A DNA stretch of 64,000 nt. It comes from Bacillota bacterium (GTDB taxonomy: Bacteria; Bacillota; Clostridia; DSM-8532). Below are positions 34,753-42,942 of this stretch, one piece after another (the stretch's first letter is position 1; every line of letters begins with the position of its first letter). The stretch is from NCBI GenBank assembly GCA_023415205.1, contig JAEZLR010000038.1, positions 1 through 64,000 of the forward strand. Direction: 5' to 3'. The translations under genes were made by a program, and so were the position numbers. Below the pieces are notes generated by a model. That model did no database searches and was not told the DNA's origin. It saw only the letters and a program-made list of their open reading frames with translations.

Positions 34753-34782
34753 TTGACAAGAACATTTATCAAATGATATCTT
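34753..34782 (+). promoter_or_regulatory. Promoter of the siderophore transporter operon
   Basis: TTGACA (34753-34758) is perfect. The -10 is ATATCT (34776-34781, 17-base spacer) or TATCTT (34777-34782, 18). The expected start site falls in the first palindrome. Confidence 0.65.
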
Positions 34783-34786
34783 AGTA

Positions 34787-34808
34787 TAAGTTAGTTAAAG
34801 CTAACTTA
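34787..34808. promoter_or_regulatory. Palindrome 1, candidate DtxR-type operator
   Basis: TAAGTTAG and CTAACTTA are perfect 8-bp inverted arms separated by TTAAAG. The GTTAG/CTAAC halves recall the DtxR consensus (GGTTAG..CTAACC). It sits right after the -10 box. Confidence 0.6.
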
Positions 34809-34823
34809 TTTTTAAAAGCATTA

Positions 34824-34839
34824 GTTAGTTATAACAAAC
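34824..34839. promoter_or_regulatory. Palindrome 2, candidate second operator
   Basis: GTTAGTTA and TAACAAAC form an inverted repeat with one mismatch, sharing the GTTAGTTA core of palindrome 1 (34790-34797 there), 34 bases downstream of it. Confidence 0.5.
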
Positions 34840-34869
34840 CTACTTTGAAATGTACAGTTTGAGGAAAGC

Positions 34870-35853
34870 ATGAAGAGAAGAATCAAGGAAATTATTCATA
34901 AAAATTGGAAGAGGATTGGAATTATCGTTATCTTTGCGGTGCTTCTGGTCGCATCGCTTATGATTGGCTCTTTGAGCGGTATTACGTTTAAAGTATTACT
35001 TAGTGGTGATGAGTACGCATGGAAGGTATTATGGCAAAGCAGGGTTCCGAGGACCGCTGCGATTGTTTTGTCAGCGGCAGGCTTAAGTGTAGCGGGGCTC
35101 ATTATGCAGGCCATAAGCAGAAACAAATTTATGTCCCCGTCAACAAGCGGTACCACCGACGCAGCGGCCTTTGGTCTATTGCTATCGTTTATATTCCTCA
35201 ATGAGCAATCGGGGGCGGTACAGACCTTATTTGCCTTTGTGTTCGCCTTTGCATCCACAGCTCTGTTCACTTTAGTCGTAAACAGACTAAAACTTCGTGA
35301 AGTAGTTTATATCCCTTTGATTGGTATGATGTATGGGGGGCTGATTTCAGCGCTGACAACTGCTGTGGCGTATCAGTTCGATGTTATGCAGATGATGTCA
35401 GGCATTGGTCTAGGAAGCTTTGCCCGCATCGGTGATTTTTCTACCATTTACATAGTCGTTATTCCATTGGTTTTAGCGGTTATCTATTCGACAAAGTTCA
35501 GTATCATCGGAATGGGGGAAGACTTTTCAAAGAATTTAGGTCTTAAGTACCATAGGGTCGTATTTTTAGGACTTGTCATTATAGCACTCATAAGTGCCTC
35601 CACCTTTGTTGCGGTGGGACCTCTACCGTTTGTAGGGCTGATCATCCCCAATATGGCGACCTCCTTTTACGGTGATAACCTGAAAAAATCCATTGTCGAC
35701 CTCATGGTATTTGGAGCGGTTTTTGTACTCTTATGCGATATTGTCAGCCGCCTTGTCATTTACCCCTATGAGATGAGCGTCAGCCTGACCATAAGTGTTG
35801 TGGGGGGAATCATATTCATGTTTTATTTGATAAGGGGGTTACGTAGTGCATAA
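34870..35853 (+). CDS. yclN: Siderophore ABC transporter permease 1 (YclN-like)
   Basis: This 327-residue FecCD-family permease has about nine membrane helices. Family landmarks are RVPRTAAIVLSAAGLSVAGLIMQAISRNKFMSPSTSGT and VAVGPLPFVGLIIPNMA, the latter including the G-L-x-x-P-N/H-x-A loop that docks with the ATPase. It pairs with the next gene to form a heterodimeric channel of the YclNOPQ (petrobactin-type) class. It is the first gene of a four-gene operon under a promoter with two DtxR-like palindromes; GAGG precedes ATG 34870. The siderophore itself cannot be named from sequence. Confidence 0.9.
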   Translation: MKRRIKEIIHKNWKRIGIIVIFAVLLVASLMIGSLSGITFKVLLSGDEYAWKVLWQSRVPRTAAIVLSAAGLSVAGLIMQAISRNKFMSPSTSGTTDAAAFGLLLSFIFLNEQSGAVQTLFAFVFAFASTALFTLVVNRLKLREVVYIPLIGMMYGGLISALTTAVAYQFDVMQMMSGIGLGSFARIGDFSTIYIVVIPLVLAVIYSTKFSIIGMGEDFSKNLGLKYHRVVFLGLVIIALISASTFVAVGPLPFVGLIIPNMATSFYGDNLKKSIVDLMVFGAVFVLLCDIVSRLVIYPYEMSVSLTISVVGGIIFMFYLIRGLRSA

Positions 35854-36853
35854 TCAAGCAAAGCCACTAACCAAACGCACCATCCTAGTTTTTACTGTGC
35901 TTGCCCTCTTACTGGTGTTTTCCGTTTTCCTGTACATCTATTCGAGAACCTATGCCAAAGCATACCGACTGAACCTTGCCATGGATCCGGCAGCATTTGA
36001 AAGTATTATGAGTAGGACAGTGCCGGCACTAGCCGGAATGACTGCTGCGGCTGTCTTGATTGCCGTAGTCAGCTTGTCCTTTCAAACCATTACCGGGAGC
36101 CGGATCTTAACGCCGTCCATGATTGGGTTCGATTCGGTCTTTGTAGGAACGCAAACAGTCCTTGTTTTTCTGTTCGGATCGGTATCCCGCGTGTTTTCCA
36201 ATCCCTATTTGAACTATGTGATTGTCGCGGGGACCATGGTGGTCGTTTCCATGCTGATGTATGGCTTTATTCTGAGGAAGAACAAAAAGAACCTGGTGTT
36301 TTTGTTGATGTTTGGATTGATTCTATCGGGAATTGTCAGAAGTGTTACAACCTATTTACAGGTCATCATGGACACCCATGACTATAACCAAGTGATGGCG
36401 GCGACAAGCGTCACCGTCAATAACATGAACACGAACATCATTTGGGTTGCTCTCCCTTTGATGTTGGGGGTCATATTGGTAATGCTTTTCCGGCATAAAA
36501 CCTATGATGTTTTGTCCCTGGGAGCCGATAATGCAAAAACCTTGGGTGTTCCGTATGACCGGGAACTGAAAATTAATCTGTTTCTTATTTCGATAGGTAT
36601 GTCGGTGGCCACGGCCATGATTGGCTCTCTCGCATTTTTAGGGTTACTGGCTGTAAACATCGCAAGGGAGCTACTGAAAACCCACAGACATCTTTATCTC
36701 TTTATGGGTGCCTCGGCACTGGCGGCCCTTGCACTCATCCTGGGGCAGGCTACTGTCGAGCTACTGCAGGGCTCCGTACCCGTTACGGTGATCATTGATC
36801 TGGTGGGCTGCTCGTACATGTTTTATCTTATTATAAAGGAGAACCGTGTATAA
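35846..36853 (+). CDS. yclO: Siderophore ABC transporter permease 2 (YclO-like)
   Basis: This 335-residue FecCD-family permease has about nine helices: FQTITGSRILTPSMIGFDSVFVGTQT near the first third and TAMIGSLAFLGLLAVNIAREL as the ATPase-docking loop. GTG 35846 overlaps the end of the first permease gene by 8 bases and has AAGGGGG upstream, so the two permeases are coupled and likely made in equal amounts. It is more divergent in its docking loop (VNIAREL) than the first permease. Forms the membrane part of a ferric-siderophore importer. Confidence 0.9.
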   Translation: MHNQAKPLTKRTILVFTVLALLLVFSVFLYIYSRTYAKAYRLNLAMDPAAFESIMSRTVPALAGMTAAAVLIAVVSLSFQTITGSRILTPSMIGFDSVFVGTQTVLVFLFGSVSRVFSNPYLNYVIVAGTMVVVSMLMYGFILRKNKKNLVFLLMFGLILSGIVRSVTTYLQVIMDTHDYNQVMAATSVTVNNMNTNIIWVALPLMLGVILVMLFRHKTYDVLSLGADNAKTLGVPYDRELKINLFLISIGMSVATAMIGSLAFLGLLAVNIARELLKTHRHLYLFMGASALAALALILGQATVELLQGSVPVTVIIDLVGCSYMFYLIIKENRV

Positions 36854-37627
36854 ATGCTTGAGGTAAACAACATCCATCACTCTTATTCAAAAAACTACCA
36901 TAAAAAAACCCTTGAGGCTATTAACCTGGTTATTAAGGAAAAGGCGATAACAGCACTCATCGGTGCTAATGGCGCGGGTAAATCAACACTCCTTGGTATT
37001 ATGTCCAATCTGATTCAGCCCCTCTCGGGGTCAGTTACCCTAGATGGTGTGGATATAAGAAAGATCAAGACAAGTGAGTTGGCCAAGAAGATAGCCATTC
37101 TAAAACAAACTCATTCTATCAACATCCGCATAACGGTCAAAGATTTGGTTGAATTCGGAAGATTTCCCCATTGCGGAGGAAGGCTGACAGACCTCGATAG
37201 ACAAAAAGTGAATGAAAGCCTGGCCTACATGAATCTTGCGGGCATGGAAGACCGGTACCTGGACGAGATTTCGGGCGGACAAAGGCAACGGGCATTCATC
37301 GCGATGATATTGGCACAGGATACCCCCTACATACTCTTTGACGAGCCTTTAAACAACCTTGATATTAAGTACTCTGTTGAAATGATGCGGATCATCAGTA
37401 ATCTAGTGACTGATCTTAATAAGACAGTGGTGGTGGTCTTGCATGATATTAACTTTGCCTCTGCCTATGCAGATTGTATTGTCGCTATGAAAAACGGACA
37501 TATCGTCAGTGAGGGGATACCTGAACGACTGATTACGAAGGAGGTGTTGGATGGTGTCTTTGACCATGACTTTAACATAGTCACACACCAAGGCAGAAAT
37601 GCCTGTTTGTATTTTGATAATCATTAA
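36854..37627 (+). CDS. yclP: Siderophore ABC transporter ATP-binding protein (YclP-like)
   Basis: This 257-residue ABC ATPase has Walker A GANGAGKST, a Q-loop in AILKQTHSIN, signature EISGGQRQRAFIAMILAQ, Walker B YILFDEPLNNLD and switch His in VVLHDINFA. The layout matches the FepC/YclP iron-complex class. ATG 36854 directly follows the stop of the second permease. It drives uptake through the two permeases and would depend on the lipoprotein encoded next. Confidence 0.92.
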   Translation: MLEVNNIHHSYSKNYHKKTLEAINLVIKEKAITALIGANGAGKSTLLGIMSNLIQPLSGSVTLDGVDIRKIKTSELAKKIAILKQTHSINIRITVKDLVEFGRFPHCGGRLTDLDRQKVNESLAYMNLAGMEDRYLDEISGGQRQRAFIAMILAQDTPYILFDEPLNNLDIKYSVEMMRIISNLVTDLNKTVVVVLHDINFASAYADCIVAMKNGHIVSEGIPERLITKEVLDGVFDHDFNIVTHQGRNACLYFDNH

Positions 37628-37655
37628 TTTAATATTCTTAGGAGGATTAGGAAAA

Positions 37656-38774
37656 ATGAAGAGAATAATCATAGCCCTTATGCTAGCCGTAGTCATGGTG
37701 ATGGGCGTATTTGCTGGATGCGGTAAAACACAGGAAGCCGATGGAGTCTCCAAAGCGGCCCCAAAAAATAACGAGTCTGAAGAAAATACCTCTGAAGATG
37801 ACAAGGGATCTGAAGAAAGGTCACCTGTATCGGTCACGGTTAAGGATTCGGATGGTAATGAGGTAACCTTGACGACGAACCCCACCAAGGTTGCAATTTT
37901 TGATTATTCAATTCTGGATACCTTATACAATGTCGGATTTGAAAAGACCGGTATCACCCAATTAGTTGTCCCTGCAAAGGAGAAATTGCCTGATGAACTG
38001 TCTTTCTATAAGAATGCGGGGGATGATGTTGTGGTAAGTGGCGGAAGCCTGTTCTATCTGGATTGGGACGTTCTGGACTTAATCCAGCCCGATCTTGTGA
38101 TAATCGGCGCAAGAGCCTTTGGTACGGGGCCTTCAGGGGAGAAACTAAGCAGTGAGGATGCCGCTAAATATAAATCCGACACCTTTGCCAGATATCCCAA
38201 TACCAAGTTTATCAAGCTGACAACCAACGCAACCAATTCCCAACTGTCGGCGGACATTGAGAATAATATCAACGCACTTGCCCAGATTTTCCCTGAAGCT
38301 AAAGATGAGCTTGAAACCAAACTGGCTGAGCTGAAAGCTGATATGGCCGATATACATGATAAGGCACAAAATTCAGGAAAGAAAGCCCTGTTTGCTATGA
38401 TGGTTGACCAAAAAACCCTTTCCATATTTAACCCTAACAGCCGCTTTGATATGCTTTATGAGGATTTTGGTTTTGTTCCGGTGGATGAAGGGGCTGTATC
38501 GTGGACCAACCAGCATGGGTTTGATGTGCGTGCCGAGTATGTGCTGGAAAAGAACCCGGATGTCATCTTTTTGCTGGATAGAAGCGCAACCGTAGGTTCA
38601 GGTGCGGGTGCTGAGAATTTTATGAATGACCCGATAATCAAGCAGACCAACGCGGCTAAAAATGGGGATATTTACATTCTATCCGGTAATGCCTGGTATA
38701 CCATGACAGGTGGTATTTCGGCAACGGAAGCTATGATTGAGGACCTTAACCAATTTATTAATAAACAGAAATAG
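37656..38774 (+). CDS. yclQ: Siderophore-binding lipoprotein (YclQ-like)
   Basis: The 372-residue lipoprotein has an N-terminal signal with lipobox FAGCG (Cys at about 20), an acidic/serine-rich linker of some 35 residues (EESEENTSEDDKGSEE-like), then a FecB/TroA-type helical-backbone fold: VAIFDYSILDTLYNVGF, LIQPDLVIIGARAFG, and a C-terminal DPIIKQTNAAKNGDIYIL. It resembles YclQ, which binds petrobactin-type catecholate siderophores in Bacillus. ATG 37656 follows AGGAGG; the in-frame extension to 37599 lacks a ribosome site. Last gene of the operon, followed by a terminator. Confidence 0.9.
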   Translation: MKRIIIALMLAVVMVMGVFAGCGKTQEADGVSKAAPKNNESEENTSEDDKGSEERSPVSVTVKDSDGNEVTLTTNPTKVAIFDYSILDTLYNVGFEKTGITQLVVPAKEKLPDELSFYKNAGDDVVVSGGSLFYLDWDVLDLIQPDLVIIGARAFGTGPSGEKLSSEDAAKYKSDTFARYPNTKFIKLTTNATNSQLSADIENNINALAQIFPEAKDELETKLAELKADMADIHDKAQNSGKKALFAMMVDQKTLSIFNPNSRFDMLYEDFGFVPVDEGAVSWTNQHGFDVRAEYVLEKNPDVIFLLDRSATVGSGAGAENFMNDPIIKQTNAAKNGDIYILSGNAWYTMTGGISATEAMIEDLNQFINKQK

Positions 38775-38839
38775 TCTGTTCTGTATACAAACTTAATGAC
38801 ATCTCACTCCATAGCATCGCAGACGATTAACCCTCAAGA

Positions 38840-38878
38840 GGTATCCTGGAACACCCTGTTCTAGGGTGCCTTCTTTTA
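38840..38878 (+). terminator. Terminator after the siderophore operon
   Basis: A 14-pair stem with three G-T pairs (GGTATCCTGGAACA with TGTTCTAGGGTGCC), loop CCC, then TTCTTTTA. Confidence 0.8.
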
Positions 38879-38959
38879 TGGGATAAGTGAAAACCCTCCA
38901 GTAAACCACCATAGGTGAAAGGGGTGGTATACTGATTTTAGTTAAGGAGGGTATAACAG

Positions 38960-41503
38960 ATGGCAGATAATATGTTTATTAGAATTAAGGGTGCAAAAGA
39001 GAATAATCTCAAAAACATTGATCTTCAAATTCCCAAGAATAAGCTGATTGTATTCACAGGACTGTCGGGTAGCGGCAAATCGACACTGGCTCTTGAAACC
39101 CTGCAACGGGAGTGCCAGCGGCAGTATATGGAGTCCATGGGGATGACCATGGATATGGGCAGTAAACCAAAGGTTGATAGTATTGAAGGCTTGTCGCCGG
39201 CGATATCCATCACCCAGCACCAAACCAATAGCAATCCCCGCTCTACCCTGGGCACTGTAACCGAAATATCCTCCTACCTGAGGGTATTGTTTGCCAAGCT
39301 TGGCGAAAGACCATGCCCCCACTGTGGCAAAAGGATCACTCAGGACTACAATGAAGCTGCATTTACCGTTGATTCTGAGATGCCGGATCAGGAGTCGGAG
39401 GGTGGGGAGCTGTATGAGCAGACGCTCCCCTGCCCCCATTGCGGCAAGCAGGTTGTTGAGCTTACTGCCAGCCATTTTTCCTTTAATAAACCCCAGGGAG
39501 CCTGTCCGACCTGCCGTGGGATTGGCGCAGTACATTCACCGGATGTCAGCCTACTGATTGATCATTCAAAGAGTGTACGAGAAGGTGCTGTCTATGGATG
39601 GGATCAGGTATTTATCGACAGATACGGTGCATCGATGATTCAAGCGGGCAGACATTATGGCTTTGATATGGATGTGGATACTCCTGTCCACAAATATAAC
39701 GACGTGCAAAAGGATCTGCTTTTCTACGGTGTCCTGAGCAAACAATTCCAGAAGCGCTTTCCGGATATTGCACCACCCAAAACCGTACCCGGGGGCCGAT
39801 TTGAAGGAGTCGTTACCAATCTCATGCGAAGGTATGGGGAAAATAATTCAGCAAGTGCAAGGCAAAAGCTTGAGAAGTTTTTAACACGCCAGGAATGCCC
39901 CGATTGCCATGGCATTCGATTTAGAGCCGAGGCCCTCGAGGTCAGGGTGGGTGGCATCAATATCAAGGAGCTCCTGTCCCTGTCACTCATTGGTGTCATC
40001 CAATGGCTAAAACGTCTTTCTGAGGCCGTATCACCCGAGGCTCTGTCCATTGTCGGGCAGGTCGTTGATGATTTGCAGAAAAAAATCGACCGGATCATTG
40101 ACGCAGGTGCCGGATATCTGAGCCCTGACCAGCCTGCCGCATCTCTTTCGGCAGGAGAATGGCAACGGGTCAAACTGGCCTCTGTCTTAGGAAGCGGACT
40201 GACCGGTGTGCTGTATGTGTTGGATGAGCCCACCTCCGGACTTCATTCCAGAGATACCGGAAAGGTGGTGAAGGTATTAAAGCGTCTGAGGGATATGGGC
40301 AATACGGTCATCGTCATTGAGCATGATACCGACGTTATGAAAGAAGCGGATTATATCGTTGATTTCGGGCCGGGTGCGGGCAGGCAGGGCGGAAGAATCA
40401 TTGCCTGTGGTGATGTTCAGGATATCATCAACTGTGATGTATCCACCACTGGAAAATATCTTCAGAATGTTCACTATCAGCTTAAACGCCAAAAGCTACC
40501 GTGGAACGGTAGTTGCTTAACTATCCACAAGGCAGCCGTTAATAATCTAAAAAACCTAGATGTGGATATCCCTCTTGGCAGATTTGTAACTGTGACGGGT
40601 GTATCAGGCAGCGGTAAATCCAGCTTGATTTTTGGTGTTCTGGCACAGGCCGCCGAGGCTTATTTTCATCAGCCTAAGATAAACATGCATCCTGATCTAT
40701 CAGGCATAGAGGCCCTTAATGATGTTGTTATCATCAACCAGCAATCCATGGGGCGATCCAACCGATCCAATGCGGCCACCTATACCGATCTTTTTTCAGA
40801 TATCCGCGATTTGTTTGCTTCATTACCTGAGACAAAGGTAAACGGTCTGTCAGCCAAGCATTTTTCCTATAATGTGCCTGGGGGAAGGTGCGAAAAATGC
40901 CAGGGTACCGGCAAGCTGACCGTGTCCATGCACTTTTTACCGGATGTAGAGGTTGTGTGTCCTGTCTGCCGTGGTAGAAGGTACCAAAAGCCTGTTTTAG
41001 ACATCAAATACCAGGGACATAATATCTCTGATATTCTGGAGCTAAGTATTGATGAAGCAATGGAGCTATTTTCCGGAGAGAAGAGCATTGTTTCCAAGCT
41101 ACAGATACTTCAAGAAGTCGGATTGGGTTATCTCGGGCTTGGACAATCGACAACAACCTTGTCCGGGGGCGAAGCACAGAGGTTGAAGCTTGCAAAGGAG
41201 CTTTCCACAAGCAGCGGCGGAAGGGTATTGTATCTGTTTGATGAGCCCACCACCGGTCTTCATCCCCATGATGCAGGCAGACTTATCCGTATCTTTGACA
41301 GGTTGGTGAAGCTTGGTAACAGCGTTGTGGTTATTGAACACAATCCGGAGACGATACTGGAGTCGGACTGGGTGATTGACCTTGGCCCGGAAGGCGGAAA
41401 GGATGGCGGCGAAATTGTGGCCCAGGGTACGCCTGAGGATATCATGAGAAATGTCAATTCTCATACCGGCAAGGTTTTATCCGGGATATATTCAAAGGAC
41501 TAG
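38960..41503 (+). CDS. UvrA-like ABC ATPase (short UvrA paralogue)
   Basis: The 847-residue protein has the UvrA layout: Walker A GLSGSGKST (Lys40), zinc modules CPHCGK...CPHCGK and CPTCRGIG, first signature LSAGEWQRVKLA, second Walker A GVSGSGKSS near residue 550, CEKCQGTGKLTVSMHFLPDV, second signature LSGGEAQRLKLA. It is about 90 residues shorter than canonical UvrA (about 940), and the first signature has SAGE. Such short paralogues (UvrA2/DrrC type) often accompany tolerance to DNA-binding drugs rather than core nucleotide excision repair. It is followed 33 bases later by an unusual MerR regulator. Its separate role is inferred. Confidence 0.85.
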   Translation: MADNMFIRIKGAKENNLKNIDLQIPKNKLIVFTGLSGSGKSTLALETLQRECQRQYMESMGMTMDMGSKPKVDSIEGLSPAISITQHQTNSNPRSTLGTVTEISSYLRVLFAKLGERPCPHCGKRITQDYNEAAFTVDSEMPDQESEGGELYEQTLPCPHCGKQVVELTASHFSFNKPQGACPTCRGIGAVHSPDVSLLIDHSKSVREGAVYGWDQVFIDRYGASMIQAGRHYGFDMDVDTPVHKYNDVQKDLLFYGVLSKQFQKRFPDIAPPKTVPGGRFEGVVTNLMRRYGENNSASARQKLEKFLTRQECPDCHGIRFRAEALEVRVGGINIKELLSLSLIGVIQWLKRLSEAVSPEALSIVGQVVDDLQKKIDRIIDAGAGYLSPDQPAASLSAGEWQRVKLASVLGSGLTGVLYVLDEPTSGLHSRDTGKVVKVLKRLRDMGNTVIVIEHDTDVMKEADYIVDFGPGAGRQGGRIIACGDVQDIINCDVSTTGKYLQNVHYQLKRQKLPWNGSCLTIHKAAVNNLKNLDVDIPLGRFVTVTGVSGSGKSSLIFGVLAQAAEAYFHQPKINMHPDLSGIEALNDVVIINQQSMGRSNRSNAATYTDLFSDIRDLFASLPETKVNGLSAKHFSYNVPGGRCEKCQGTGKLTVSMHFLPDVEVVCPVCRGRRYQKPVLDIKYQGHNISDILELSIDEAMELFSGEKSIVSKLQILQEVGLGYLGLGQSTTTLSGGEAQRLKLAKELSTSSGGRVLYLFDEPTTGLHPHDAGRLIRIFDRLVKLGNSVVVIEHNPETILESDWVIDLGPEGGKDGGEIVAQGTPEDIMRNVNSHTGKVLSGIYSKD

Positions 41504-41536
41504 CACTGTCCATTTCCTTTTTTACCGATATGTATT

Positions 41537-42310
41537 TTGATAGAAAAAAAGGGAGGAGCGATCGGAATAAAAACCTATAGAACGGCCCAAATAGCGAAGC
41601 AGGTTGGAGTTCATCCCAATACCGTACGGTTTTATGAGGAGATGAAGCTCCTTCCTGTTATCCCCAGAACAGAAAGTGGGTACCGTATTTTTAACGTGAG
41701 GCACCTTGAACAGCTTCGTCTTTTGCGTACAGCCTTCCGTTCGGGGTTTGTTAGCTCAGGACTCAGACAGGAAGTCTATGACATTGTGAAAGCTGCGGCT
41801 ACAAATGATATTCAGGGGGCCTATCAAAGCACACAGAGGTATCTGGAGCACATTCGGGAAGAAAGAGCTCATGCTGAAGAGGCACTGATTATTGCACAGG
41901 ATATCATTGCAGAGAACCACAAATCGGGTGAAGCTGTTATGTTTTCCGGCAGGTTTGAGGTTGCCGAATTTCTGGGAATAACAAAGGACGTTTTGCGTGA
42001 TTGGGAAAGAAACGGCTTAATTCAAGTTCCCCGGAATTCTAGAGGACACAGAGAATACGGTGAAAAGGAGCTTAACAGACTGAAGATCATTCGGACGCTC
42101 CGCAATGCACATTACTCCATGATGTCCATTCTGCGCATGCTCAATCGTATGGAGCAGGGAGAGGTGAATATCCGCGAGGCTATTGATACACCCGGCATTG
42201 AGGAAGATGTTGTCTGTGCCGCAGATCAGTACATTACGTCACTGAGCCTGGCTGAAAAGGATGCTTTGGAAATGTTGATAATACTTGAATCAATGAAAGA
42301 CTCTCAATAA
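41537..42310 (+). CDS. MerR-family regulator with two MerR-type HTH domains
   Basis: The ORF is drawn from TTG 41537, the only canonical start available. The GGGAGG ribosome site lies at 41551-41556, inside it, and points to ATC 41561 or ATA 41567; the latter would give the typical MerR beginning KTYRTAQIAKQVGVHPNT. Domain one (about residues 12-80) is a MerR HTH with RFYEEMKLLPVIPRTESGYRIF. A helical linker follows, then a second MerR-like HTH (about 140-215: FEVAEFLGITKDVLRDWERNGLIQVP, then HREYGEKELNRLKII). It ends in a terminator. A drug-responsive regulator of the adjacent uvrA-like gene is the simplest inference. Confidence 0.85.
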   Translation: MIEKKGGAIGIKTYRTAQIAKQVGVHPNTVRFYEEMKLLPVIPRTESGYRIFNVRHLEQLRLLRTAFRSGFVSSGLRQEVYDIVKAAATNDIQGAYQSTQRYLEHIREERAHAEEALIIAQDIIAENHKSGEAVMFSGRFEVAEFLGITKDVLRDWERNGLIQVPRNSRGHREYGEKELNRLKIIRTLRNAHYSMMSILRMLNRMEQGEVNIREAIDTPGIEEDVVCAADQYITSLSLAEKDALEMLIILESMKDSQ

Positions 42311-42329
42311 AGAGTCTTTCAGTTTTTTT
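42295..42329 (+). terminator. Terminator overlapping the end of the MerR gene
   Basis: GAAAGACTCT and AGAGTCTTTC make a perfect 10-pair stem that includes the last codons and stop codon, then AGTTTTTTT. Confidence 0.9.
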
Positions 42330-42353
42330 CCATTATAATTTGCCGTTAACCTC

Positions 42354-42382
42354 TTGACTATTATCAAAAGTGATAATATTAT
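42354..42382 (+). promoter_or_regulatory. Promoter with embedded palindromic operator for the HTH/ABC operon
   Basis: TTGACT (42354-42359), 17-base spacer, TATTAT (42377-42382). The spacer consists of ATTATCA-AAAG-TGATAAT (42360-42377), a perfect 7-bp inverted repeat. A repressor bound there would block RNA polymerase; the first gene of the operon encodes a winged-helix regulator. Confidence 0.75.
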
Positions 42383-42412
42383 TAAAGTAGATAATAAAAA
42401 GGAGGTTGGTCT

Positions 42413-42940
42413 GTGGATAAGTCTTTTGTTGAGGTTATCATGAATCCTGTCAGCCAGAGAATAGCACAGTATCTGATATTGAACAAAACCGGCACGGTAA
42501 ATGATATTGCAGAGGAACTGTCCGATATCTCGAAGCCCAGTCTTTATCGGTATGTTAAGGCCCTTTTAGATGCAGGCTGTATTGAGGTTGTTGAGGAAAA
42601 AGCCGTTCGAGGAACTATTCAAAAAACTTATGCCCTAGTGTCACAGCCCCTTGGCGAGCTTTCCCAAAAGGATTTGGCCCAGTTGGTTTCCAATACGCTT
42701 ATGTCAGTTATGACCTCTTTTATGACGTATTTTGCTAAAGACGATTTTGACCTAAAAAGAGACATGTTAAGCGTGTCATCCACTACAATGCTGCTTTCCG
42801 ATGAGGAACTCATGGAAATGCTCGGAAAAATTGGAGAGGTGTACAACGGATACATTCACAATAAGCCTGAAGTGGGAAGAAAGCCCAGAAACCTTCTGTT
42901 TATTTCAGCACCCGTTAATACCGAGAGTAAAGGAGAATGA
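42413..42940 (+). CDS. Winged-helix (ArsR/HTH_20-like) regulator of an ABC exporter
   Basis: This 175-residue protein has an HTH at residues about 8-85 (NPVSQRIAQYLILNKTGTVNDIAEELSDISKPSLYRYVKALLDAGCIEVV) and an alpha-helical C-terminal domain. GTG 42413 follows AAGGAGG. It is first in a three-gene operon with an ABC ATPase and membrane permease, and its promoter spacer holds a perfect palindrome, so autoregulation is likely, with the exporter induced when a ligand binds. No metal-binding Cys/His pattern is obvious; the signal may be a small hydrophobic compound, but this is a guess. Confidence 0.8.
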   Translation: MDKSFVEVIMNPVSQRIAQYLILNKTGTVNDIAEELSDISKPSLYRYVKALLDAGCIEVVEEKAVRGTIQKTYALVSQPLGELSQKDLAQLVSNTLMSVMTSFMTYFAKDDFDLKRDMLSVSSTTMLLSDEELMEMLGKIGEVYNGYIHNKPEVGRKPRNLLFISAPVNTESKGE

Positions 42941-42942
42941 GC

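Noticed and set aside
38960..41503. Canonical UvrA of nucleotide excision repair
   Set aside because: It is about 90 residues shorter than UvrA, lacks a neighbouring uvrB and sits with a MerR regulator; a paralogue is more likely.
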